DNA of 64,000 bases from Haliea sp. (GCA_016704305.1 JADJAL010000027.1:1-64000), one strand, 5' to 3'; shown: positions 1 to 9,461, counted from the stretch's first letter. Numbers and translations are program-made. Notes: a model not told the origin generated them from the letters alone.

Positions 1-623
1 CGAGATTGGCGGCGTGTACACCGATGTCGCCCATGCAATTGCTGACGCCGGACCTCGCCGGGTCCAGTCGCCATGCGGCCTGCTTGTTATCCGCGTCTTC
101 CTGCCGGTCTGCCAGCCATCCCTGCGGGTATTCGACCACGACTTTGCGGATCTTGCCCAATTGACCGGATGCCACCCGCGCCCGCGCCTCCTTAACCAGC
201 GGGTAGCCGGTAGGTATGGGTCAGGCCGTAGAGTAATCCCGTTTCCGCGAGCAGAGCCCGCAGGCGCAGGGCCTCGTCCAGGTTCAGCGTGGCGGGCTTG
301 TCCGATAGCACATGAAAGCCGGCGCGCAGTGCTGCCTCCGCCACCGGAAAATGCTGGTGGTTGGGCGTGACGATGGCGACAAACTGCATGCGCTGCGCCT
401 CCGGCAGCGCCGCTTCCGCGGCCATCATGCTGCGGTAATCGCCGTAGACCCTGCCTGCTGGCAAATAGAGCGCTGCCCCGGAGCGTCGCGACCGCTCGAC
501 ATCGCTGCTGAAAGCGCCGCACACCAACTCGATCTCGCCATCCAGCGCCGCCGCCATGCGGTGTACCGCGCCGATAAACGCACCCTCGCCGCCGCCTACC
601 ATGCCCATCCTGATCTTGCTCAT
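1..623 (-). CDS. Gfo/Idh/MocA-family oxidoreductase, 3' end beyond window, frameshifted
   Basis: NAD(P)-dependent sugar or cyclitol dehydrogenase family, probably cytoplasmic. The N-terminus MSKIRMGMVGGGEGAFIG is a Rossmann nucleotide-binding start, and the family's catalytic-lysine region appears as LSDKPATLN near residue 87. I start at the ATG at 623, just before the Rossmann strand, not at the longer frame reaching 680. The frame breaks near 206-213: after LTHTY it meets a stop, while another frame continues TGYPLVKEARARV... to the window edge. Two missing bases or one extra explain this. The gene lies 23 nt after xylA on the same strand, so it is probably the last visible gene of the xylose operon. 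The substrate cannot be told from sequence; a xylose-related sugar is inferred from context. Confidence 0.85.
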
Positions 624-646
624 TGCGCTGCTCCCAGTGCCCGGCG

Positions 647-1981
647 CTACAGATACTGGTTGATGACGTTCTCGAACCACTCCTGCTTGCCGCTGCGGTG
701 CGCGGGTTCTCCGCCCTGTTCCGCCAGGTTGCGCAATGCCGCAAGGTCCAGTTTTCCCTGCTCGAAAAGCGCGCCATCGCCGCTGTCAAAGCTGCTGTAG
801 CGCTGTTGTTTGCGCTGGGTGAGCGTCGAGCTTTCCCGTATGCGGAAGGCGACCTCGAGTGCGCGTGCAAAAGTATCCATGCCGCCGATCTGTGCGATGA
901 ATATATCGTCGAGATCCACCGACTCGCGGCGCACCTTGGCATCGAAATTGAGGCCGCCGGAGTGCAGGCCACCGTCTTGCAGCACCACCAGCATCGCGTG
1001 CACGGCGTCGTACAGGTCGGTGGGAAACTGGTCGGTGTCCCAGCCGTTTTGCGGGTCGCCGCGATTGGCGTCGATGCTGCCGAGCAGGCCCGCGTCGGTA
1101 CACATCTGCAATTCATGGGCGAAGCTGTGCCCTGCCAGCGTCGCATGGTTGGCCTCGACATTCACTTTGAAGTCGCCCGCCAGCCCGTAATGGCGCAGGA
1201 AGCCGATGACCGTCTGCGCATCGAAATCGTACTGGTGCTTGCTCGGCTCCATCGGCTTGGGTTCGATCAGGAACGTGCCGGTAAAGCCGATGCTGCGCCC
1301 GTAGTCGCGGGCCAGTTGCAGGAAGCGCGCCAGGTGATCCTGCTCGCGCCGGGTGTCGGTGTTCAACAGGCTGGCGTAGCCCTCACGGCCGCCCCAGAAC
1401 ACATAGTTCTCGCCGCCCAGCGCCACCGTGGCGTCGAGCGCCGCCTTGACCTGCGCGGCGGCGTGCGTCACCACGGCGAAGTCGGGATTGGTGGCTGCGC
1501 CATTCATATAGCGCGGGTGTCCGAACAGGTTGGCCGTGCCCCACAGCAGCTTCACGCCGGTCGCCTGCTGTCGCTCTTTCGCCAGTGCGACCAGGGTTGC
1601 CAGATTGCGTTCGGATTCAGCTACTGAGCCACCCTCGGGCGCCATGTCGCGATCGTGGAAGCAGTAGTACGGCACGCCCAGCTTGGTGAAGAACTCAAAC
1701 GCCGCATCCAGGCGCGCCCGCGCCGCCGCCATCGGATCGTGCGCTGCATCCCAGGGGAAGACCTGCGTGTCGACACCGAAGGGATCGGCCCCTTTCGCAC
1801 AGAAGGTGTGCCAGTAGCACACCGCGAAGCGCAGGTGCTGCTTCATTGTCCGGTCGCCCACGAGGCGGTCGCGTTCGTAGAATTTGAACGCCAGCGGGTT
1901 GTCCGATTCACGCCCCTCGAATGGAATGCGGGCAATGCCCGGGAAATATTCTTTGTCGCCTACGAAATACTGTTGTGCCAT
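647..1981 (-). CDS. xylA: Xylose isomerase XylA
   Basis: Interconverts D-xylose and D-xylulose, the first step of the isomerase pathway; metal-dependent TIM barrel, cytoplasmic. The 444 residues match the long (class II) family. YCFHDRD carries the catalytic His/Asp pair (H109, D112, same three-residue spacing as E. coli H101/D104). VNVEANHATLAGH and GSIDANRGDPQNGWDTDQFP hold the metal ligands. The ATG at 1981 begins the conserved N-terminus. It starts 18 nt after the xylB stop, so the two are co-transcribed. No lesion is seen. Confidence 0.97.
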   Translation of the reverse strand: MAQQYFVGDKEYFPGIARIPFEGRESDNPLAFKFYERDRLVGDRTMKQHLRFAVCYWHTFCAKGADPFGVDTQVFPWDAAHDPMAAARARLDAAFEFFTKLGVPYYCFHDRDMAPEGGSVAESERNLATLVALAKERQQATGVKLLWGTANLFGHPRYMNGAATNPDFAVVTHAAAQVKAALDATVALGGENYVFWGGREGYASLLNTDTRREQDHLARFLQLARDYGRSIGFTGTFLIEPKPMEPSKHQYDFDAQTVIGFLRHYGLAGDFKVNVEANHATLAGHSFAHELQMCTDAGLLGSIDANRGDPQNGWDTDQFPTDLYDAVHAMLVVLQDGGLHSGGLNFDAKVRRESVDLDDIFIAQIGGMDTFARALEVAFRIRESSTLTQRKQQRYSSFDSGDGALFEQGKLDLAALRNLAEQGGEPAHRSGKQEWFENVINQYL

Positions 1982-1999
1982 CGCGCGCCTCCGCTGTTG

Positions 2000-3488
2000 T
2001 TATGCGCCATACAATGCCCCTACGGTCTGGACATGGCGCAGGTAGGACCGGTAGTGCTCGTCGTACGCTGCCACGGATTCCGCACGTGGCTCGCAGGACC
2101 GTGCTGGATCCAGTACCAGCTGCGCATCGACCAGTTGTTGCAACGCGACTGCTCCGCCCTTCGGGCCCTGCGACATCCACGCCGCCTGCAGCGCGGCGCC
2201 CAGTGCCGCGCCCTCATCCACGGTTTGCATGCTCACCGGCACGTTGAAAATATCCGCCACCATTTGCCGCCATGTGGCGCTGCCTGCACCGCCGCCCGTC
2301 AGGCGCAGGGATTCGACAGCGCAGCCCTGCGCGCGCAGTGCGTCGAGACCCAGTCGCAGGCCATAGACAGTGGACTCCATCGCCGCGCGCAGCAAATTCT
2401 CGCGCGAATAATTAATCTCATCCAGGCCCATGATGCACGCTTTTCCGGTTGGAAGATTAGGACTGCGCTCGCCGTTGAAAAACGGCAGCGTCATCACCCC
2501 TTGCGCACCCGCGGGCGCAGCCGCTGCATGGTGTTCCAGTGCATCGATATCCAGCGCCAGCAGTCGCCGGGTCAGCTCGGTCGACACCGTGCAGTTCATC
2601 GTGCACAGCAGCGGCAACCAACCGCCGGTGGACGAACAGAACGCGGCCAGCGCGCCCTCGGGATCGACGACCGGTTGGTCGCGCTGGTGAACAGCGTGCC
2701 GGAAGTGCCGAGGCTTACCGTCAGGCGCCCGGCGCTGACATTCCCAGTACCAATCGCCGCCATCATATTGTCACCGCCGCCGCTGGCCACGGGGATGCCT
2801 GCAGGCAGGCCCAGTTCGGCTGCCACATCGGCGCGCAATTGGCCGATCGCCGCGCCAGACTCCGCCAGCGGCGGCAGTAGCTGCCCCAGATCGCGCTCCG
2901 CATCGACAGCCGCCAGCATGCCTGGTGCCACGCGCGGCACCGGATATCCAGCAGGCCGGTACCCGAGGCGTCGCCACACTCCATCACGCGCTCGCCGGTG
3001 AGATAAAAATTCAGGTAGTCATGCGGCAGCAGGATGGTCGCGAGCTGCGCGTAGTCGCCGGGCCGGTGCTTCTTGAGCCAGCGGATCTTGGATGCGGTGT
3101 AGCCCGGCAGGATGGGGTTGCCAACCTCGGCGATGCAACGCGCCTCGCCCCCGAACGCCTCGGTGATCTCCCTGCACTCGGCGAGCGTGGACGTGTCGCA
3201 CCACAGTTTCACGGGCGCCAGTACCCGCCCGTCAGCAGCCACCGGTACAAAGCCATGCTGTTGGCCTGACACACCGATCGCCACGACACGGGATCTGTCC
3301 GACCTGTTGAACGCGGCCAGGCAAGCACCCAGTGCTGCCAGCCACCAGTCGGCCAGTTGCTCGCGTGTGCCATCGGCTTTGCTGATGAGGTCCACTGCGG
3401 CACTCTGCACATCGACCACCTGGCGCCGCTGCGCATCGTACAGCAGGGCCTTGACACTCTGCGTGCCTACGTCGATTCCCAGGAACAT
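2000..3488 (-). CDS. xylB: Xylulokinase XylB, two frameshifts
   Basis: Phosphorylates D-xylulose to xylulose 5-phosphate (FGGY kinase family, cytoplasmic). The N-terminus MFLGIDVGTQSVKALLYD is the first ATP-binding motif; SGQQHGFVP and GDASGTGLLDI are typical of XylB; the C-terminal part has LTGGGAGSATWRQM. Three reading frames must be joined. The first switch is at about 2919 (HQA then MLAAVDAERD) and the second at about 2680 (LGTSGTLFTS then DQPVVDPEGALAAF). Both are repaired by adding one base and give about 496 residues, the usual size. First gene of the leftward operon, divergent from the PAS-AraC regulator. Sequencing error is likelier than a pseudogene because xylA downstream is intact. 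Confidence 0.9.
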
Positions 3489-3528
3489 GGCGTTGTTGTG
3501 CTCTCTACCAGACTGCTTATTGCGTCAA

Positions 3529-3540
3529 TTGTACTTATTC
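3529..3540 (+). promoter_or_regulatory. Candidate AraC-type half-site close to xylB
   Basis: TTGTACTTATTC, a third copy of the TTGTAC-NN-ATTC word found as a pair at 3636-3668. It lies about 40 bp upstream of the xylB start, where a regulator could contact polymerase at the leftward promoter. Seen in sequence; its role as a binding site is inferred. Confidence 0.45.
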
Positions 3541-3635
3541 TTCGCGTCTGCCCGGGACCAGCACACGCATGGAGTTGCAGTGCGTGCGGGCCAGGTGATC
3601 ACCGCACAATACTCCCCCCAACGCAGTAGGAAGTC

Positions 3636-3668
3636 TTGTACATATTCCTTTACAATTTGTACGAATTC
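3636..3668 (+). promoter_or_regulatory. Direct-repeat operator candidate for the PAS-AraC regulator
   Basis: TTGTACATATTC (3636) and TTGTACGAATTC (3657) are direct repeats with starts 21 bp apart, two helical turns. That is the spacing of classical AraC-family paired half-sites. They end 17 bp before the regulator's ATG at 3686, so the protein may also repress its own gene. With the single site at 3529 they could form a loop across the divergent promoters. Confidence 0.5.
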
Positions 3669-3685
3669 GGCGCGAGCGCTAACAA

Positions 3686-4423
3686 ATGACTACCCTGACC
3701 TACCCCTCGCTGGACGGCGCCGCGCACAATTTCGCGATGCTGGACCTGATTCCCGACACCCACGCCTGGATCAAGGATGTGCACGGCTGCTTCGTCTATG
3801 GCAACCGGCTGTTTTTTGAGCGCTTTGGCTTTACCTCGCTGCAGGGCCTGCTGGGCAAGTGCGACTACGATCTGGCGCCTGCCGCCCTCGCGGAAAACTA
3901 CTGCAATGATGATGCCCAGGTGCTCAAGGGCAACGTGGTGAATGACCGGCTGGAACTGATCGCCGCCAAGGGGCAGCCGGGCGACTGGTTCCTCACGTCG
4001 AAGTGGCCGATTTACAATCTGCAGGGACAGGTGATCGGCAGTTTTGGCATCAGCCGCCACCTCAATAAAACCGAGGGCAAGGCCATCCCGTTTCGTGAAT
4101 TGCGCGCGCCGATTGACTACATCTGCCAGCATTTTGCCAGCGCTATCTCAGTGGATTCGCTGGCGCTGGCCTGCAACATCTCCGTGAGTGCGCTGGAGCG
4201 TCGCTTCAGGAAGCACCTGAAGAAGACGCCGCACCAGTACATTGTCGAAGTGCGACTGGACAATGCCCGCCAGATGTTGCGCGAGACCGACAAGCCAATC
4301 GGCACGATAGCGCTGGAAACCGGGTTTGCGGACCACAGCCACTTTACCCGGGCGTTCACGCGCAAGTTCGGCGTCGCGCCGAGCGTGGACCGGCGCGACA
4401 GGGTAAGTGCTCAGCCAGCGTAA
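3686..4423 (+). CDS. PAS domain AraC-family transcriptional regulator
   Basis: Probable regulator of the divergent xylose operon. Residues 15-125 look like a PAS sensor domain (LDLIPDTHAWIKDVHGCFVY ... GSFGISRHLN). Residues 135-240 are an AraC-type double helix-turn-helix (DSLALACNISVSALERRF and IGTIALETGFADHSHFTRAF). The ligand-sensing half is therefore PAS rather than the cupin of E. coli AraC or the periplasmic-protein-like domain of E. coli XylR. At 245 residues it appears complete. Its 3' end overlaps the convergent DHH gene by 13 nt. Control of xylBA is inferred from position and from the repeats in the shared intergenic region. Confidence 0.88.
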   Translation: MTTLTYPSLDGAAHNFAMLDLIPDTHAWIKDVHGCFVYGNRLFFERFGFTSLQGLLGKCDYDLAPAALAENYCNDDAQVLKGNVVNDRLELIAAKGQPGDWFLTSKWPIYNLQGQVIGSFGISRHLNKTEGKAIPFRELRAPIDYICQHFASAISVDSLALACNISVSALERRFRKHLKKTPHQYIVEVRLDNARQMLRETDKPIGTIALETGFADHSHFTRAFTRKFGVAPSVDRRDRVSAQPA

Positions 4424-5367
4424 GCGCGCTCAAATGCGGCGACAAAGTCCTGCAGGCGATCCAGCGGTAAGTCGTTAATGCCGGCGGCGCCCGCCCGGCC
4501 ACCGCCGGTGGGAAACTGCATGCACAGCTCTGCCGCGCCCTGCTTGTTGGTCATCGGCGCACGTACGCTGATCAGGTAATTGCCCTTCGCGTTCAGCGTC
4601 AGCACCGCGTGGGCCCGTGTCGGATTGTTAGTGGCCAGGTCGTTGCTGTACACACCGCTCACCCGGCGCGCCCAGGCCTCCTCCGGCAACAGGAATACGG
4701 CGCTGGTGGGATTTGCATGCAATGGCTGCAGTGCTTCCGCCCTTGCCATGTCCTCGCGGTAACCGGTGCTGAGTTTTTCGAAATCAGGCGAATTGCGCAC
4801 GAAATCCAGCGGGCCTTCTGCCGCATACAACCGCAGGTACAGCTCCTTCGGATCGAAATGCAAATCCTCGATCGCCGGGCCGTAGCCGTTATAGTTGATA
4901 TAGGTGCCGAGTTCTTCGAGTGACGCCAGATCTTCCGCCGTAATTGCCAGGCCCTTGGCCAGCGTGCGCGCGGTGTCGTGCAGGTTGTCACCGAATGCGC
5001 CGGTGACCGCCCAATCGAGATGACGGCCCTTGAGATACCCGTTGACCAGCGCGGCGGTGCATACCTCGGGCGATTCATTGATGATGGCCGTCAGGTTGGC
5101 ATGCTGGGGAATGTCACCGGGAAAATGGTGGTCGACGTAAAAGACCGATGCGCCGGCGGCCAGCGCCTTGTCCAGCGCTGCGCGGTTTTTATCCATGGAC
5201 ACATCCAGCACCGTGATCTGGTCGCCGGCAGCCGCCTCGACCTGGTCCAGCAGGTTGATGTCCCGTTTCACGCCGGTGATCAGCGCGGCGTCGCGCGGCT
5301 CAGCCTTGCGCAATTGCAGCAGCGCGCAGATGCCATCCGCATCTCCGTTAAAGAGGTCGTAATTCAT
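4411..5367 (-). CDS. DHH/DHHA1-family phosphoesterase
   Basis: Metal-dependent phosphoesterase of the DHH superfamily, 318 residues, about the size of NrnA-type nanoRNase/pAp phosphatases. Visible motifs: FNGDADGICA (Asp-rich metal site) at the N-terminus, VDHHFPGD (the DHH motif) near residue 87, and GGGRAGAAGINDLP in the C-terminal DHHA1 domain, with Arg where many homologues have His. I start at the ATG at 5367, which opens MNYDLFNGDADG, rather than four codons upstream. It follows sat by 56 nt on the same strand, in the order cysC-sat-DHH. Since PAPS use releases pAp, pAp hydrolysis is an attractive inferred role; other phosphodiester substrates are possible. Confidence 0.82.
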   Translation of the reverse strand: MNYDLFNGDADGICALLQLRKAEPRDAALITGVKRDINLLDQVEAAAGDQITVLDVSMDKNRAALDKALAAGASVFYVDHHFPGDIPQHANLTAIINESPEVCTAALVNGYLKGRHLDWAVTGAFGDNLHDTARTLAKGLAITAEDLASLEELGTYINYNGYGPAIEDLHFDPKELYLRLYAAEGPLDFVRNSPDFEKLSTGYREDMARAEALQPLHANPTSAVFLLPEEAWARRVSGVYSNDLATNNPTRAHAVLTLNAKGNYLISVRAPMTNKQGAAELCMQFPTGGGRAGAAGINDLPLDRLQDFVAAFERAYAG

Positions 5368-5423
5368 AGCGTCACCCAAAAGAGAGGGCGCCGGGCAGGT
5401 CTATCACCGGCGCCAGGTTGGAT

Positions 5424-6611
5424 TCAGTTGTCGAGTGTCTGGTAGTAGTCCGACAGGATCTTCGCGACTTCGGGCCGCGAAAACTCCGGCGGCGGCGCGA
5501 TGCCCTTGCCCAGCATTTCGCGTACTTTGGTACCGGACAACAAGACGAAATCCTCGTTGGTGTGATCCGGTACATCGCACATCATCACCACCTTGTTCAG
5601 CTTCTTGCTGTACGCCGTGTGGTCGGCCTTGAAGATCTGCAGTTCCAGCGCGCCCGCGGGCACTTCCTCGTCGAAAATGGTCTGCGCATCGAAGCCGCCG
5701 TAATAGTCGCCTACACCGGCGTGATCCCGGCCGACGATGAGGTGCGTGCAGCCGCAGTTCTGCCGAAACACCGCGTGCAGCACGGCTTCGCGCGGCCCGG
5801 CGTACAACATGTCAAAGCCGTAGCCGGTTACCATCACCGTGTTCGGCGGGAAGTAGATCTCCACCATCTTACGGATGGAGGCATCGCGCACATCCGCCGG
5901 GATATCACCGGGTTTCAGCTTTCCTAGCAGCATGTGTATGAGTATGCCGTCGGCATGCAACTGCTCCATCGCCATGCGGCACAGTTCCTCGTGCGCGCGG
6001 TGCATCGGGTTGCGCGTCTGGAAGGCCACCACGGTCTCCCAGCCGTGTTCGGCGATTTCGTTGCGAATTTCCACCGCGGTGCGGAACGTGTCTGGAAAAT
6101 CAGTCTGGAAGTAAGAGAAGTTAAGCACCTCGATAGGGCCGGACACCATCGTGCGCCCCAGGCTGGCGAAGGTCTCGACGCCCGGGTGTTTCGGGTCCAG
6201 CGTGCGGAATATTTTTTCCGACATGAACGCGATCTGCGCGTCACTCACCGGCTCCACCGCGTCCACGGTCATCACTGCCAGTACCGGATTGCCCTTGACA
6301 TTGGGATCGCGCAGCGCGATGCGGCTGCCGGCCTTCACGCTGGAATCATCGGTCAGGTTGACGATAGGAATCGGGAAAAACAGACCATCCACCGTGTGCA
6401 TTTTCTCCGCGACACTGAGCGAGTCAGCCAGATTCATATAGCCGGTGAGCGGGTTGAAATAGCCACCGCCTAACATTACTGCATTGGCGGCAGCGGCTGA
6501 GTTGAGCAACAGGGACGGCAGCGTTTGCGCCTCCTCCACCAGTGCCTCGCGCCGTTTGGTGTCGTAGACAAACAGCGGATTGAGCTCGTCTGAGCCGTGT
6601 GGCTTGATCAT
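5424..6611 (-). CDS. sat: Sulfate adenylyltransferase (ATP sulfurylase) Sat
   Basis: Makes adenosine 5'-phosphosulfate (APS) and pyrophosphate from ATP and sulfate; cytoplasmic. At 395 residues it is the homo-oligomeric Sat type rather than CysDN. QTRNPMHRAHE is the HxxH nucleotide-binding motif, VGRDHAGVGDYYG is the second conserved block, and GTKVREML lies at the C-terminus. It lies between cysC (81 nt upstream) and the DHH gene. The sulfite reductase at 29.7 kb could complete assimilation; a PAPS or APS reductase is not in the window. Complete, no lesions. Confidence 0.96.
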   Translation of the reverse strand: MIKPHGSDELNPLFVYDTKRREALVEEAQTLPSLLLNSAAAANAVMLGGGYFNPLTGYMNLADSLSVAEKMHTVDGLFFPIPIVNLTDDSSVKAGSRIALRDPNVKGNPVLAVMTVDAVEPVSDAQIAFMSEKIFRTLDPKHPGVETFASLGRTMVSGPIEVLNFSYFQTDFPDTFRTAVEIRNEIAEHGWETVVAFQTRNPMHRAHEELCRMAMEQLHADGILIHMLLGKLKPGDIPADVRDASIRKMVEIYFPPNTVMVTGYGFDMLYAGPREAVLHAVFRQNCGCTHLIVGRDHAGVGDYYGGFDAQTIFDEEVPAGALELQIFKADHTAYSKKLNKVVMMCDVPDHTNEDFVLLSGTKVREMLGKGIAPPPEFSRPEVAKILSDYYQTLDN

Positions 6612-6692
6612 TGTTTTCTCCTGTCTGGTATTGAATTCAATAAATGGGCTTGGTCAGGCGACTGAGCCAGCCGCGCCTGCCCGCCAATATTA

Positions 6693-7308
6693 TTAGCTGA
6701 TAATGCCGCGCTCACGCAGCGCGCCGAGGATGATCTGCACTTCTTCCTGCAGGCTTTGCTGGTCGGAGTGCAAGTGAATCTCGGGCTTGGAAGGGGCCTC
6801 GTAAGGGGTCGTCGATACCGGTAAAGTTCTTGATTTCGCCAGCGCGTGCTTTCTTGTAAAGACCCTTGGGATCACGCCCCTCGGCCGCCTCCAGCGAGCA
6901 ATCGACAAAGACCTCGATAAAATCCATGCCTGCCGCTTCGTGCAGCGCGCGCACCTGGTCCCGGTCTGCTTTATACGGGCTGATAAAACTGCTGAGTGCT
7001 ATCACACCGCTGTCGACAAACAGCTTGGCGACCTCGCCGATACGGCGAATGTTCTCGGTGCGGTCCTCGGCGGAGAAGCCCAGGTTCTTGTTGATGCCCA
7101 TGCGCACGTTGTCGCCGTCCAGTCGATAGGACAGCACGCCCATCTGGTTCAGCGTTCCTTCGAGTTCCACGGCTACCGTGCTCTTGCCGCTGCCGGACAG
7201 GCCTGTAAACCAGAGTGTCGCGCCCTTGTGCCCGAGAAGTTTGCTGCGGTGCTCGCGGGTGATATCGCCTTCATGCCAATGTACATTGGTCGCTTTTTGT
7301 TCTGCCAT
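6693..7308 (-). CDS. cysC: Adenylyl-sulfate kinase CysC, one frameshift
   Basis: Phosphorylates APS to PAPS. TLWFTGLSGSGKSTVAVELE is the P-loop, and RLDGDNVRMGINKNLGFS and FVDCSLEAAEGRDPKGLYKK are family signatures. Homologues read NFTGIDDPYEAP; here an extra G in the run 6805-6808 turns it into DDPLRGP and shifts the frame. Removing it restores PYEAPSKPEIHL and a normal end (ERGIIS), 204 residues in all. I start at the ATG at 7308, with GGAG about 10 nt upstream, rather than at an earlier ATG (7323) or TTG (7326) without one. A weak promoter-like pair (TTTACA, 17 nt, TACTCT) lies upstream at 7412-7384. Confidence 0.92.
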
Positions 7309-7426
7309 GCGTGATTTCTCCATCAATGTGTTGGTGCGCTCGAGCCCCGTTATGGGTCAGGCCAGCCGATTTGCTAGGCGCACAGAGTAAGGCCATAAGG
7401 GCTGGTTGTAAAACAGGATACGAGCT

Positions 7427-8491
7427 TCAATATTGATTGCGGTCCTGGCCGCGCTGCCAGATCTTCAGCAGACTGCGTTCCAGCGCGCCCTCGGCGGCGA
7501 ACCCGAGTTTTTCCTGCCAGTTCTTTTTATGCACAAAGCGCACTTCAAACACGTCCCAGTCTGCGAGCCTGGCCTGGATAAGGGCATCGCTGGTCTGCAG
7601 CTCGTCGATGAGGCCTTCCTGCAATGCATTCTGTCCGTACCAGACCTCGCCGGTGGCCACCTTGCCGATATCCAGCGACGGGCGATTGGCGCTGACAAAG
7701 CTCTTGAACAGGCCGTGGGTTTCTTCCAGTTCTTCAACAAACTTTTCCCGGCCCTTGTCAGTGTTTTCGCCAAACATCGTGAGCGTTCGCTTGTACTCAC
7801 CGGCGGTCAATAACTCAAAATCAATATCGTTCTTCTGCAGCAGGCGGTGGAAGTTTGGCAGTTGCGCCAGCACGCCTATTGAACCCAGCACGGCGAACGG
7901 CGCGGCAACAATGCGATCGGCAACGCAGGCCATCATGTAACCGCCACTGGCGGCGACTTTGTCGACGGCGACAACCAGCGGCACTCCCGCGCTCTTGATG
8001 CGTTGCAGCTGGCTGGACGCCAGTCCATAACTGTGTACCAGCCCGCCGGGGCTCTCCAGGTTTACCAATACCTCATCCCCCTTCACGATCTGCGGGAGGA
8101 TGGCGGAAATTTCCTCGCGCAGATTGTCCGTGGCGCTGGCGCGGATATCCCCGTCGAAATTGAGCACATACAGGCGCTTGCGGCGATCGTCTGTTGCAGC
8201 GTTGTCGCCCTGCTTGAGCTTTTTGCGCGCGATTTTGGCCTTGGCCTTTTCCTTTTTTTTGCTCGCCTTTCGTTGCGCTTTCAAGACTTCGGGATCATCA
8301 ATGACTTCAAGGATGGATTCGCTGATGTGGCGATATTTCTCGTTGAGATCGCGAATCTCGATATGACCCTCGTGCTGATCCGCTTTCTGCCGTTGCCCTA
8401 ACGACACCAGGCTGGTGATGAGTATCAGGAAAGCGGCAACCAGCGTGACTGCCTGGGCGAGAAACAGCCCATATTCATAGATGAATTCCAA
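7427..8491 (-). CDS. sohB: S49-family inner-membrane peptidase SohB
   Basis: Signal-peptide-peptidase-like serine protease anchored in the inner membrane. Residues 8-30 form one N-terminal membrane anchor (FLAQAVTLVAAFLILITSLV). A lysine-rich charged linker follows, then the protease domain with the serine in VAASGGYMMACVAD and the general-base lysine in AGEYKRTLTMFGENT, the Ser/Lys dyad of the family. 354 residues, SohB-like length. The start is a TTG at 8491 with GGAG 9 nt upstream. It lies 18 nt downstream of nudC on the same strand. Confidence 0.93.
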   Translation of the reverse strand: MEFIYEYGLFLAQAVTLVAAFLILITSLVSLGQRQKADQHEGHIEIRDLNEKYRHISESILEVIDDPEVLKAQRKASKKKEKAKAKIARKKLKQGDNAATDDRRKRLYVLNFDGDIRASATDNLREEISAILPQIVKGDEVLVNLESPGGLVHSYGLASSQLQRIKSAGVPLVVAVDKVAASGGYMMACVADRIVAAPFAVLGSIGVLAQLPNFHRLLQKNDIDFELLTAGEYKRTLTMFGENTDKGREKFVEELEETHGLFKSFVSANRPSLDIGKVATGEVWYGQNALQEGLIDELQTSDALIQARLADWDVFEVRFVHKKNWQEKLGFAAEGALERSLLKIWQRGQDRNQY

Positions 8492-8509
8492 AGGTTTACT
8501 CCAGGGTGC

Positions 8510-9322
8510 CTAGTTCAGGGTTGCAATAAAGTGTTGGATCAACTGTCCGGAAATCGAGGATGCCGGTGGAATCATCGGCAAATCACTGTAGTGGAACCAG
8601 CGTGCGTCCGCAATTTCAGTCGCGTCGCACACGATCTCTCCCCCGGCATAGTCGGCAAAGAATCCCAGCATCAGCTGGTTGGGAAAAGGCCAGGACTGCG
8701 ACTGGAAATAGCGCAGGTTGGCGACCTCGACACCGACTTCCTCGCGCACCTCGCGCCGCAGCGTGTCTTCGGCCGTCTCTCCGGCTTCGATGAAACCGGC
8801 CAGCGTGCTGTACATGGGCTGGGGAAAATTGGCATTGCGCGCCAGTAACAATTCCTCGCCGCGCGTTACCAGGACAATGACGCAGGGCGCTATCCGCGGG
8901 TAATTGATCACCCTGCACGGTTCACAGCGCATCGCCCGCTCCCGCGTATCCAGGGTCATCGGATGACCGCAGCGACCGCAGTAGCGGTGGTCACGTTCCC
9001 AGTCGAGCAGCTGCGATGCCCTGCCGGCCAGCGCAAACAGTTGTTCGTCCACCCGGCCCAGAATGTGGTACAGGCTGCCCTTCTGGTACTGCAATGGGTC
9101 GGGCTGGTCTACGGTATCGATTTCCAGCGCATAGCAGGGTTTATCACCCCAATAGCCCAGGAACTGCCGCCGCAGCTCTGTCCAGCCGGTGCGTTGTAGC
9201 TGCTCGCTGGCAATCAGGCAGCCACTGCGCGAGCGCATATCGCTGAGCAACTGCCCGCCCTGAAACACGATGTGCAGTTCATATTCGCAGACCGTGGGCG
9301 GTATATTGTCGGGTCGAAACAT
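8510..9322 (-). CDS. nudC: NAD(+) diphosphatase / RNA decapping Nudix hydrolase NudC
   Basis: Cleaves NAD(H) to NMN(H) and AMP and, in known NudC enzymes, removes NAD caps from RNA. A zinc ribbon, YCGRCGHPM ... MRCEPCRVINYPRIAP, precedes the Nudix box GFIEAGETAEDTLRREVREEVGVEV, which fits the consensus including REVREEVG. SQSWPFPNQLMLGF after the box is the NADH pyrophosphatase signature. 270 residues, ATG at 9322. It is upstream of sohB in the same orientation and divergent from nhaB. Confidence 0.95.
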   Translation of the reverse strand: MFRPDNIPPTVCEYELHIVFQGGQLLSDMRSRSGCLIASEQLQRTGWTELRRQFLGYWGDKPCYALEIDTVDQPDPLQYQKGSLYHILGRVDEQLFALAGRASQLLDWERDHRYCGRCGHPMTLDTRERAMRCEPCRVINYPRIAPCVIVLVTRGEELLLARNANFPQPMYSTLAGFIEAGETAEDTLRREVREEVGVEVANLRYFQSQSWPFPNQLMLGFFADYAGGEIVCDATEIADARWFHYSDLPMIPPASSISGQLIQHFIATLN

Positions 9323-9452
9323 CTGCTCTCCGCAGGCGCGTGGTTAATGACCGGCTATAGTATGTCCGCCCGCGCAGCGGGGCAAGATCGAAGGGCGTCT
9401 CGCGGGCCTTTTGCCCGATGCCCCTCACAGCGCGAGCGCGCGGCGATCATAC

Positions 9453-9461
9453 TGGCATAAT
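9453..9461 (+). promoter_or_regulatory. Possible extended -10 promoter for nhaB
   Basis: TGGCATAAT matches an extended -10 element (TGn plus a five-of-six match to TATAAT), about 58 nt before the putative nhaB ATG at 9519. No convincing -35 is seen, which extended -10 promoters can tolerate. Confidence 0.3.

Noticed and set aside
623..3001. Long plus-strand open frames across xylA and xylB (up to 448 codons)
   Set aside because: Antisense shadows of GC-rich genes; no family motifs, and the minus strand encodes clear XylA and XylB.
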